Part shown: positions 55,269 to 63,756 of the stretch, in pieces
Numbering within the stretch: position 1 is the first letter of the stretch
Layout: every line of letters starts with the position of its first letter
Source: Tritrichomonas musculus
Taxonomy: Eukaryota > Parabasalia > Tritrichomonadida > Tritrichomonadidae
Assembly (NCBI GenBank): GCA_039105265.1
Contig: JAPFFF010000030.1
Coordinates: 496,001 to 560,000 of the forward strand
Direction: 5' to 3'
Length of the DNA: 64,000 nucleotides
The notes under the pieces: model-generated
Databases searched by the model: none
The model's input: the letters and a program-made list of their open reading frames with translations, nothing else
Told to the model about the DNA's origin: nothing
Program-made: the position numbers and the translations under genes

Positions 55269-58200
55269 AACGTTTCATTATAATACTTAGAGTTATATAA
55301 TTTTATTATTTTTCGTAATACATTGATATGTGAATGATTACCTTCAGTTCTACTCATCTTCAAATCGAAATTCATATCAGCATTCGCAGTAAGATTACAT
55401 TCACGACGTACTTTCTCGTAAGCGATAGATCGATTCTCTGGGGATAAGCAGTTAAGAGCTGAGAACAATGGGAATAACGTTAATTCTTCATCTATTCTTC
55501 TCGTATCGTTATGTACTTCCATACCAAATAATCCGTTAATGAGTTTCATCTCTTCATCACTATCGAGATATGTAATCTCTCCATCATTACTCTCATGATA
55601 TGTTGTTGAGGGTTTATTCGCGAAGTCAATGTCGATACCTAAATCTCTCATTACATCATCGCTGGTGCGTTTCAATATCGATTCATAACTTCCACGAATG
55701 AATACATATTTTCCATTACTATTCAATGATCCCGGTAACATTATTGTCGCTTGTGTATCATTATATGAAGTGATGATATCGATATCGAAGTTCTCACCAG
55801 TGAAGCATTTAACGTAAGCATTCTTATGATATCTATCGTAATTCATTTCGTTAGTGTAGATATGTAATCCACCACTTCCAGTCTTCACAACAACATCATC
55901 ATTACTGAGTTTCTCAATGAATCTATTACGAATGATTTCTCGTTCATCAGGTGATAACGATTTGTTGATATCAATATCGATTACTGTTAATCCAGCACAT
56001 TTATTCACCATGAGATTTCTACCTGTCTGATTCACTCTGAATTCACCATCAACGTGAGTACCTTTAATAGTCCCATGTTTACTATAGTTATACGTTTCAT
56101 AGAAGTTGTTATCGAAACGATTCTTAAGTGATAATCCGTAACAGTTCTCAGCTACTGATTTCAATACATTAAGCGATTCATCTCTGAGGAATAGATTTAC
56201 TTCAGCATCAGTAGCACGACACATCTCTTGTTTCATCATGTATATCGCGAAATCATCATCATCATCATACATCTCGTTAATCAACTTATCAACAGCTTCT
56301 TCATCGATGATGATATCTTTAGTTTCGGTGTCAATGATGATATCGTTAGATGTTAATCCCTTAATGAATGGAACGCATGATTCATTCTCCAACACAATCA
56401 TCTTGTTATGAAATCCAGTTAACGCATTCTTATTAACAGTAACTTTCGACATTCGATTACGCTTCATCTGAAGGTTGATGTTGATACCTGGAACTATGAT
56501 TTTATCATTAATGATTGATTCGTAATCACTTGATTTGATGTTATTTTTCTTTAACGATACACCCTTGAGTTTAATAGATTTCGTTTCGATAGATCCGTTA
56601 TCGAGATTATTCCATATAGTATAACACTTGGGACATAACGCAACTTGATTATCACCGTACTTCTCAACACAACATCCGAGGAGTTTCTTCTCATCAGTAG
56701 TAGTATTTATCGATGGATTCGGTAGGAACTCATAAGCATATTTCTCATAGAAATCTTTATCGGTAATGATAGCATCGAAACCTTGTTCACCATGACGATT
56801 CATATCACCAGCGATGGCGAAGTAAACACTATCTGTATCACATGATGTGAAGTGAATTCTCTCTAAATCAACGCACTTGAAGAGGAAATCATAAAGGAAT
56901 GTAAGGTACCAATACTTCGCATTATCGAGAGTGAAGAACGATTCTTGAAGAGGAGTCTTACATCGAAAACTCTTGGGTTGAACTTGAATCATATATGATT
57001 CATCTGTAAGTGGAATACCATTCATGTATGTATCAGAGATGGTGTATCGATATACGTTATCAGCATCAACGATCTTGATTTTATTATAATTCTCTGTGTT
57101 TAAAGCGTCATAACCGTAAGATCCATTCATACAAATTTTATAGAATTTCTCAGCACCTTGTTTCACTCCATCAAGTATCGCTACACGTTCACTCATGAAT
57201 TCTTTAACGAAACTATTGAAACCTCTGTGACAATCATATAAAGTTACATTCTCGACATCAACTATTTTCAATCCATGATCTATTAGGAACCACAAGTAAT
57301 AACACCCAAACGTCATGAATTCACCCATAGTATCCAACAACATCGTAAGCTTAGTATCACGTTCATCAACGGAATGTAGCTTGTGATCTTTACCGTAGTT
57401 ATACATGTATGAGCCGATAGTGGATTCATCGTTATTAATCTTAATATTACGGAATACGATAGGGAAGTTGATGAAGGAATTGATCTTCTCTTTAGGGCAT
57501 TCGAGTTTAACAGTAGCGTGAAACATAAACTCAGGATCACTATCGAATCTGTGTTTGGAGTGAATGATATTCATACACTTACGTTTGATATCTTTATCGA
57601 CATTACCCTCAGCGTCATAACAATTGAATGAATTCACCATTGATCCAGGCATGTACATGATACCTCCATGATACTTATTGAACGAGTGATATTCAGATGA
57701 GAATGATGAAGGATACAAACTATTGAAATCATCACCTATCACATGAGTAACAACATTAGGTGTATCGCGAGAGATAACTTTATTAGTTTCGATATCGTAA
57801 TGGAGTCTGTTGATATGTGTTTCACCACGGATATTACGTCTATGCATCACATTCGATAAACCCCCTGTGATACCATTTCTCAAGCGATTGTATTCACGTT
57901 CATCAGAGATAGTTGTTGGTAAGTGATTGAGTTTACAGAACTTCTTGAGTTGAATTCGCAAACGTGTTACTTCAGGATCAGAGTTCGAGCGCATCTTATT
58001 ACATACTTCGCAAGCGAGTTTACAGTTAGTGAGCTCATGTCCGATGTTGTTATCAATTCTATCGAGAGTGGGTTTGTTATAGTAAGTGAAGTGTTCACCA
58101 CATAGATGACATTTCCCGAGTGATGAATCGTTATACATATTCATGAATGAATCGAAATCATCAACGGATACACATTTATCGAGATTACGTAATGAGTCTT

Positions 58201-61159
58201 TATGTTTACGATTGTAATCTTCATCTTGTTTGTAATAACGATCGCACTTATATCCCCACCATTTAAGTGTGGGTTTGAAGGTATTCTTATCGTTAGTGAT
58301 GGAGTAATCGACATGAGGATCGAAATCTTTATATACCATCGCATACTTAATCTCTGATGCGTTTCTCGATAACGATAAGTTCGATAGTAAATCAATTCCA
58401 TACTGAGCATTCTTCTCGATTAATTCATCGATAGGTTTAATCATCATTTTAACATCATTATCGTTATAACTCAACAGATATTCCCATCGATTTTCGAATT
58501 TCTTTAAATCTTTGAGATATTTCTTGTAATCATCATCGTCTAATGGATTCGTCTGATTGAGATAACTATAGAAATCATCATGACTGAATGGTTCCGATTT
58601 ATTGAGTACATCATTGAAGTTATCACTGTTTATAGCTTCGTAAGGGAATACACCTTTAACGAAGTTACCCTCATCATCATCGGAGTTACTCTCATCATCA
58701 TCTTTAACGGAGTTACTCGCACTACCAAAGTCTTCACCGAATTGTTTTAACGTTCCACCACTAACGAAACTCTGAGCATCAATGAATCGTAATCCATACA
58801 TACCCCACTTGATGATGAACTGTTTCATAGCTGATGGGGAACCTATTAATGATGTGTTATCGACGTTCCACTTCATATCACCATACTCGTAATTGAGGTA
58901 TTCTTTAAAGAGATTACTATCGAAACGCGCTGAGTTAAATCCGAAAACAGTAACTGTATATAGATTTCTATCGAGTTTGTGGAGTTTCGCGATATCATCA
59001 ATGTGAACCATCTCACTCAAGAACTTAATCTTATCTTTAACGAGTGTAACTGACTGGGTGAACATGAATTTAATCCACTCAGGAATGAAGTTATCATCTC
59101 TCGCATCGAAGTGTTCCGTTAATGTAGATGATGAAGATTTAACGCAACAGCTTACGGATAGAGGAATCAATTCACTATTAATCACAGTCGATTTACCTGA
59201 TTTGATATCAACTTTATGTTCCATAGTTTCGAAGTCATAAGTCATATATAATTTCTGAGGTTTCCATTCGAGATCATGAGCTAAGCAATATTCATAAACA
59301 GGGTGATTAAGGATGTGGGGACAGTAGGGTTCACTGATACGTTCGGGAATGTATTTCTTATGGAATTTACCGTCACAATGAACTATGTGTTTCTTCATTC
59401 GTTCACTACCATGTCGATTCTCATCTCTAACGACATATGATTTACACTTGGGGCATATGAAGATATTCGTTAATTTCTCAGCATTAATGATATACATGAT
59501 GTGACATACCATACCATCAGAATATAGAAGAGCGTCATATGTATTATCATTCGCTTCGTCATGCCACTGTTCTTGAATATCGTAACGATGTGTATCTTTA
59601 TCATAGTTATAGATGTTAACGTTAATGTGATTCTTCATAGCGGATTCTTTCATCTCTTCTAACGACATACCCTTGAATGAATCGATAATCGATTTCGCAG
59701 ATTTAGTGGGTTTCGTTGAGTATGATACTCCATGATCCATACATAAGAGCTTTCTCGCAGCTGAAGTACGTTTAGTGAGATCATACTTCTTTGTATTCCC
59801 AAACTTAGGATCCAAACAGACACTCAAGAATCGATACCAACATAATCCATCATCGTCGTTATCAGTAATTATAAGTTTCGATCTCACAATCTCATCAGGT
59901 AAACTCACCTTACCTGTTACCTTAACTAATCTCGATACCGTGAAAGAAATTGATGTAACGTAGATGAGTTTCACATTCGATTCGGTTGTTGAGTAATTGA
60001 AGAGCACAGATTCGATATAATATTTCACTCTATTGAGTTCATCGTTTAACTGAATCAGAATAGGTATGTTGTTATCGTTATTATATTTTGTGGTGTTTAT
60101 CTCACGCTCTTCATATGTGTATTCAGTAATGAAATCTCCGTTATTTTTAGGAGTTTCGAATACACCACTGAGATTAAATGTTATCTTAAAGGGTTTACGT
60201 TCGTTCTTATATACAGTATTTTCGAGGTAATTGAAGATATCTTCAAGCTTATGAATCTCATTCAAGTAATATACAACGATGGGATTCTTCTTCAAAATCT
60301 TGTTTTCGATATGAGTTCCATGATATTTCTTATTACGAAACGCAGCAAGAGCTTTAATTTCATCGTTAGGTTCGTTGATGGTGAGGTACTCATTGCTCTT
60401 ACTCTTGAAGTCATGCCCGAAAGTCTTGAAATAATCGATTAAATCTTCATTATTCTTCTCGAAAAGTTGTATCGAATAGGGTTTCAACTCAAGCAATTCA
60501 CCTGGTGGAAGAGGACGAAGGATAGGTCTCTCAGTAATGAGTTTATCGAGCATCATTCGATAATTCACTTTCGATGTTTTTATCTGAGAACTCTCTTTAT
60601 TAATATTATCGGTGAACTTCTTACCGAGCATATTTCTCACTAATTTCGATAATGGATCATGTTGAATGATAGGATGTAAACGTAAATCTTTAAAGAATTT
60701 ATTATCTTCACGCTGAGTTCTCTCTTTATCGAGTCGTGATTGAAACTTCGTAATTAATGATTCCCTCATGATTTTCGATAATGGATCATGTTGAATGATA
60801 GGATGTAAACGTAAATCTTTAAAGAATTTATTATCTTCACGTTTTTGCTTACCTGATTGATATCCCTGAGCGAATCTATACATAGACATGAATTTATCGT
60901 TACCATCATAACCGAGATCAAGGATTCTATCAGCTATGAGTTCAGAGATTTGAGTATATAGTGGACGTTTTATCCCTTTAAATTGAGCTTTAGTGATAAC
61001 ACCAGTGATGTCATGATCACGTTTGACCGATGAGTATACCTCGTTAATGGTATCGTTAGGGATATCAATCATATGAGCAAGTCTCTTCAAGTGTTTCCAC
61101 AAAATTCTAAGATCATCGAAACCAATGGATTCATCATAATTGGGTTCATCGTAATTCAT
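55265..61159 (-). CDS. Giant replication protein: polymerase B with HNH insert and C-terminal primase domain (lineage C)
   Basis: This 1,964-residue protein has, in order: a 69-bp exact duplication coding EDNKFFKDLRLHPIIQHDPL (about residues 107-170); an OTU-like NDDDGLCWYRFL (about 435); a zinc finger CPKC...H...C (about 565-592); exonuclease motif MTYDFETME (about 638); an HNH nuclease domain CHLCGEHF ... LDRIDN ... CKLACEVCN (about 1,013-1,060); polymerase motifs DFNSLYPS (about 1,142), MNGSYGYD (about 1,342) and CDTDSVYF (about 1,437); and a primase region with TVIDIDIN and GSGGLHIY (about 1,710-1,850). The last part is homologous to the primase of 1,429-3,660. No helicase follows. Confidence 0.88.
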   Translation of the reverse strand: MNYDEPNYDESIGFDDLRILWKHLKRLAHMIDIPNDTINEVYSSVKRDHDITGVITKAQFKGIKRPLYTQISELIADRILDLGYDGNDKFMSMYRFAQGYQSGKQKREDNKFFKDLRLHPIIQHDPLSKIMRESLITKFQSRLDKERTQREDNKFFKDLRLHPIIQHDPLSKLVRNMLGKKFTDNINKESSQIKTSKVNYRMMLDKLITERPILRPLPPGELLELKPYSIQLFEKNNEDLIDYFKTFGHDFKSKSNEYLTINEPNDEIKALAAFRNKKYHGTHIENKILKKNPIVVYYLNEIHKLEDIFNYLENTVYKNERKPFKITFNLSGVFETPKNNGDFITEYTYEEREINTTKYNNDNNIPILIQLNDELNRVKYYIESVLFNYSTTESNVKLIYVTSISFTVSRLVKVTGKVSLPDEIVRSKLIITDNDDDGLCWYRFLSVCLDPKFGNTKKYDLTKRTSAARKLLCMDHGVSYSTKPTKSAKSIIDSFKGMSLEEMKESAMKNHINVNIYNYDKDTHRYDIQEQWHDEANDNTYDALLYSDGMVCHIMYIINAEKLTNIFICPKCKSYVVRDENRHGSERMKKHIVHCDGKFHKKYIPERISEPYCPHILNHPVYEYCLAHDLEWKPQKLYMTYDFETMEHKVDIKSGKSTVINSELIPLSVSCCVKSSSSTLTEHFDARDDNFIPEWIKFMFTQSVTLVKDKIKFLSEMVHIDDIAKLHKLDRNLYTVTVFGFNSARFDSNLFKEYLNYEYGDMKWNVDNTSLIGSPSAMKQFIIKWGMYGLRFIDAQSFVSGGTLKQFGEDFGSASNSVKDDDESNSDDDEGNFVKGVFPYEAINSDNFNDVLNKSEPFSHDDFYSYLNQTNPLDDDDYKKYLKDLKKFENRWEYLLSYNDNDVKMMIKPIDELIEKNAQYGIDLLSNLSLSRNASEIKYAMVYKDFDPHVDYSITNDKNTFKPTLKWWGYKCDRYYKQDEDYNRKHKDSLRNLDKCVSVDDFDSFMNMYNDSSLGKCHLCGEHFTYYNKPTLDRIDNNIGHELTNCKLACEVCNKMRSNSDPEVTRLRIQLKKFCKLNHLPTTISDEREYNRLRNGITGGLSNVMHRRNIRGETHINRLHYDIETNKVISRDTPNVVTHVIGDDFNSLYPSSFSSEYHSFNKYHGGIMYMPGSMVNSFNCYDAEGNVDKDIKRKCMNIIHSKHRFDSDPEFMFHATVKLECPKEKINSFINFPIVFRNIKINNDESTIGSYMYNYGKDHKLHSVDERDTKLTMLLDTMGEFMTFGCYYLWFLIDHGLKIVDVENVTLYDCHRGFNSFVKEFMSERVAILDGVKQGAEKFYKICMNGSYGYDALNTENYNKIKIVDADNVYRYTISDTYMNGIPLTDESYMIQVQPKSFRCKTPLQESFFTLDNAKYWYLTFLYDFLFKCVDLERIHFTSCDTDSVYFAIAGDMNRHGEQGFDAIITDKDFYEKYAYEFLPNPSINTTTDEKKLLGCCVEKYGDNQVALCPKCYTIWNNLDNGSIETKSIKLKGVSLKKNNIKSSDYESIINDKIIVPGININLQMKRNRMSKVTVNKNALTGFHNKMIVLENESCVPFIKGLTSNDIIIDTETKDIIIDEEAVDKLINEMYDDDDDFAIYMMKQEMCRATDAEVNLFLRDESLNVLKSVAENCYGLSLKNRFDNNFYETYNYSKHGTIKGTHVDGEFRVNQTGRNLMVNKCAGLTVIDIDINKSLSPDEREIIRNRFIEKLSNDDVVVKTGSGGLHIYTNEMNYDRYHKNAYVKCFTGENFDIDIITSYNDTQATIMLPGSLNSNGKYVFIRGSYESILKRTSDDVMRDLGIDIDFANKPSTTYHESNDGEITYLDSDEEMKLINGLFGMEVHNDTRRIDEELTLFPLFSALNCLSPENRSIAYEKVRRECNLTANADMNFDLKMSRTEGNHSHINVLRKIIKLYNSKYYNETF
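60644..60841 (-). repeat. 69-bp exact direct repeat within the polymerase gene
   Basis: The sequence at 60,644-60,712 recurs without change at 60,773-60,841, 129 bases (43 codons) away and in frame. Exact identity points to a recent duplication or gene conversion. Confidence 0.9.
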
Positions 61160-61674
61160 TATTTCATACTCGTTAAAAATTTATCACTCATAAAAAAATA
61201 TCTCCCCTCGTTTCACCATGCTCGTCAACGTCATTCACTCACGAATCTTATACTGTATAACACCTCTCAATATCTAGGGGTCCTCTCGATACCTATTAAA
61301 ACACCATCAAATCTCCATAACTGATTTATCGCGTATTAATTATCACTCACGCGATTTTCACTCATATTTAGTCCCTTCCGACATCTCTCCAGACGCCCGT
61401 AAACGCTGTTTTTGTATGGTTTTCATGCGTGAAACACGTGATTGATATGTCGTCAACTACTCTCACAAACGCTGTTTTTCCATGGTTTTCATGGGTGAGA
61501 AACACTTAGGATCCAAAAATGAAAATCGTAAAAAAGGGGCTCAAAATGGGTATTTACACGGGGTTTTGGTCCGAGTAAGCCATACCCTGAAAATGGTCTA
61601 GTTGTCCTTGGGATTTGGGGTCATATTTGAAGCTCAAAATATCTGGGGGCCCAACGCGCCTACCCTATACTACT
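61160..61674. other. Right terminal non-coding region of lineage-C element
   Basis: No gene was seen. It holds two copies of AAACGCTGTTTTT(G/C)(T/C)ATGGTTTTCATG followed by GTGA and ACAC (about 61,403 and 61,469), and ends in the terminal repeat CGCCTACCCTATACTACT (61,657-61,674). Apart from those last 18 bases it does not match the left terminus at 22,538-22,666. Confidence 0.65.
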
Positions 61675-61880
61675 ATTCCTCTGTTTTCAAATAATCGAAT
61701 AAATCTGTTGTTTTCGCATATGGTTTTAATAATTCTTTCAATTCCTCAGTATTCAAATTAGACCCTAAATTATTTCCGTTATTGCATTGGCAGGAACAAT
61801 TGGTTCCCGGACACAAATGTGTGCAAGCATATTTCTTAATATATTCTATTATCAATTCATCAATTGTATTTACTTTTTTA
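61675..61880 (-). pseudogene. Fibre-like protein fragment flanking element C
   Basis: A minus-strand frame reads YIKKYACTHLCPGTNCSCQC, NNGNNLGSNL and then ELKELLKPYAKTTDLFDYLK, which resembles the short (Y/F)AxKxDL repeats of fibre shafts such as LKSDIRAYND in 39,460-44,595. The Cys cluster is unusual. It has no ATG at its apparent start. It ends at element C's right tip, mirroring the fibre-like piece at the left tip (22,321-22,537) on the same strand, as expected if C inserted in a fibre gene. It is a broken fossil. Confidence 0.45.
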
Positions 61881-62406
61881 TATTACCCGCTTGTTCTATC
61901 GTGAACATTTTGAGAATAATAAATGATAACAAACATAAACGAAGATTTCATACTAAACGAAGTAAAAAAAGGGACTATCAAGATATGCTCATATTCATGT
62001 TCCAAAATAGTAAGTTAACACAAATAACAACAATTATTGGTAATATTATTGAGTATCTTAAGAATCCTCGTAACTATGTCAAAGATGTAAAAACAAATTT
62101 AAAAGATATGCTTGATAAATATAGTAGTATATACTAGTCGGTTTCCGGTGGGGCTGGCACCCACACCGTCAACACGAACTAGTCAAAAAAGAAAAGAAAA
62201 AGAAAAGAAAAAGAAAAGAAAAGAAAAAGAAAAGAAAAGAAAAATAACAAAAAATTCTTCTTCTTCTTTTCTTGTTATCCCACCCACCCACCTCAACGCC
62301 TACCATTTATGAAACGGCACAGGTACCCCACCCCACAACCGCCCATCTATGAAACGGCATAGGTACCTGCCCCGAGAATCTCGTACCTATTTCTTTCTAT
62401 ATGTAA
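61881..62406. other. Repeat-rich spacer
   Basis: A coding-like stretch at about 61,918-62,137 gives a basic peptide (NKHKRRFHTKRSKKRDYQD) without a convincing start, probably a remnant. It is followed by a GAAAA-type purine tract (62,184-62,244), its near-complement TTCTTCTTCTTTTCTT, and two copies of ATGAAACGGCA(C/T)AGGTACC 40 bases apart (62,309 and 62,349), which may be the edge of another element. Confidence 0.55.
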
Positions 62407-62742
62407 ATGTCATTTGTGCCACTCAAAGGCTTTACTAACGACTATGAGATCCTGAATAGGTACCCCTTTACTATAAGACGTAAGAGTAATCATTTTATAT
62501 GCAAAGATGCAAAACATATAAAGGGGTATATACGAGTATGTCTAAATGGCAACTACTACTTGAAACATGTACTTATAGCAAGACAGTTCATACCTAATGA
62601 TGACCCACAACATAAAATAGAGGTAGACCATATCAATAGGAATAGGGCTGACTACCATCTAAGCAACTTAAGATGGGTAACCCCAACTGATAGTAACTAT
62701 AACAGGGATATGCCCCAAATTATAAATGCGAGGGCAGATTAG
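62407..62742 (+). CDS. NUMOD4-HNH endonuclease, short form
   Basis: This 111-residue protein has FVPLKGFTNDYEILNRYPFT at residues 3-22, then YYLKHVLIARQFIPNDDP, HNH core VDHINRNRADYHLSNLRW at about 71-88 and a short tail. It lacks the 90-residue Tyr-rich C-terminal domain found in the other HNH genes here. The catalytic region is complete, so it could still be active, or it could be a decayed gene. It lies in remnants of another element beyond element C. Confidence 0.8.
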   Translation: MSFVPLKGFTNDYEILNRYPFTIRRKSNHFICKDAKHIKGYIRVCLNGNYYLKHVLIARQFIPNDDPQHKIEVDHINRNRADYHLSNLRWVTPTDSNYNRDMPQIINARAD

Positions 62743-62983
62743 ATATTTGGTACTCTAAGAACTCAAAGGCAAAATGTTCTATTTGGTCGATAAATTCCAA
62801 ATCACCATCTTTCATCATTACACCAAGAAATTCAGGTTCGAAATACTCAGCAGCTAACTCTTTTATCTTATTAATTAAAATATTACATACTCCCTCATTA
62901 GTCTCACATCTATATTCATAGAGGTTAGATACTATTTTATAGAGGATATATATACGCTCTTTTATGGTCATGTAATAAGCCAT
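62720..62983 (-). CDS. Small helical hypothetical protein
   Basis: This 87-residue protein reads MTIKERIYILYKIVSNLYEY, then a segment with VCNILINKIKELAAEYFEPE, then an acidic C-terminus (DLEFIDQIEHFAFEFLEYQ). It is mostly helical and no family was recognised. An AAAAAA/TTTTTTATTTC tract precedes its ATG, like other element genes. Its end overlaps the HNH gene's end by about 20 bases, tail to tail. Confidence 0.5.
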   Translation of the reverse strand: MAYYMTIKERIYILYKIVSNLYEYRCETNEGVCNILINKIKELAAEYFEPEFLGVMMKDGDLEFIDQIEHFAFEFLEYQISNLPSHL

Positions 62984-63050
62984 TTATACAGAAATAAAAA
63001 AAATGAAATGAACAATAGAAAAATATTTAGTCATTTCACTTTTTTCTTTG

Positions 63051-63290
63051 ATGAATCTCGATAAGAAGATACGATTGACCACTGAAATGCTCAACGCTAA
63101 AATCATGGATGAAAAGCAAAAGCTTGAAACTTACTTGTTGCTCCAAATTGATCAACTCAACCAACGACTTGATGAGGTTCTTAATAGGGTCAACCTGCTA
63201 TCCTTAAAACTCGATTCTGTCATTGATGACCTTGCAAATATGAAGGGCAACGTTGATGATATCAACAGCAGCCTTGATAACCTTCATTAA
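63051..63290 (+). CDS. Small coiled-coil protein
   Basis: This 79-residue protein is counted from the ATG at 63,051. Heptad-like hydrophobics run through most of it (LETYLLLQIDQLNQRLDEVL, NRVNLLSLKLDSVIDDLANM), indicating a continuous coiled coil, probably oligomeric. It could be the stalk of a fibre or a scaffolding protein. No family was recognised. It is on the plus strand with the next gene. Confidence 0.55.
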   Translation: MNLDKKIRLTTEMLNAKIMDEKQKLETYLLLQIDQLNQRLDEVLNRVNLLSLKLDSVIDDLANMKGNVDDINSSLDNLH

Positions 63291-63331
63291 TAAACAACAT
63301 CTTCTTCTTCTTTCTTTTATTTGATTTTTAA

Positions 63332-63700
63332 ATGACAAGTGATGTAGGTACACAAACAAAACCTAACAATAAAATACAACTATTACAAGGTACTATTAAA
63401 TTTCGACCTAAACTAGTTGATAGAGATGTTGCAAGATTAACAAGAGGTTTGGGTCAAACTATATGGAAGTTCTCTAACAATCAAATAAATCTACAAAAAT
63501 TATATGAGACATATTTAAATACTAGTATAGCTTTTAAAGACGTACTTGAATTTGCTAATAGACTCAAGAGAGAGAGACCAAGAGCAAAATTTACAGGTTG
63601 TGTGTTTGCGATTAAGAAAAATCAAGATGATAAAGATGAACATGGGCATTACATAACAGTATTAAAGCCATATCAATATACTCTCCAAGAATCAGATTAA
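63332..63700 (+). CDS. Hypothetical protein
   Basis: This 122-residue protein starts MTSDVGTQTKPNNKIQLL after a TTTATTTGATTTTTAA tract. The centre (RDVARLTRGLGQTIWKFSNN, INLQKLYETYL, FKDVLEFANRLKRERPRA) looks helical with basic patches, and the end has a strand-like FTGCVFAIKKN. No known domain was recognised. It is probably an accessory gene of the element that continues past the window edge. Confidence 0.5.
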   Translation: MTSDVGTQTKPNNKIQLLQGTIKFRPKLVDRDVARLTRGLGQTIWKFSNNQINLQKLYETYLNTSIAFKDVLEFANRLKRERPRAKFTGCVFAIKKNQDDKDEHGHYITVLKPYQYTLQESD

Positions 63701-63756
63701 GGTATATTAACAGAGATAAAATTACATTATGATATTATCAACATAAGGATATCTCG

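Larger units (their letters stand above)
22538..61674. mobile_element. Polinton/Maverick, lineage C, carrying a nested lineage-B element
   Basis: Short terminal inverted repeats (AGTAGTATAGTATAGGCG at 22,538-22,555, and its complement with two differences at 61,657-61,674) bound a set of genes unlike A and B: MCP, penton-like protein, repeat-rich fibre, small proteins, a long integrase and a giant polymerase. Without the nested 22.9-kb element it is about 16.2 kb, a usual Polinton size. No target duplication was found at its ends. No packaging ATPase was recognised. Apart from the one interruption by element B its frames look open, so it is a fairly young fossil. Confidence 0.7.

Noticed and set aside
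61787-62137. A 116-residue plus-strand frame
   Set aside because: Its first part is antisense to the fibre-like fragment and its second part has no start of its own. At best it is a remnant.
62112-62312. Lys-rich frame through the GAAAA tract
   Set aside because: It is produced by the simple repeat (KRKEKEKKK...) with no supporting context.
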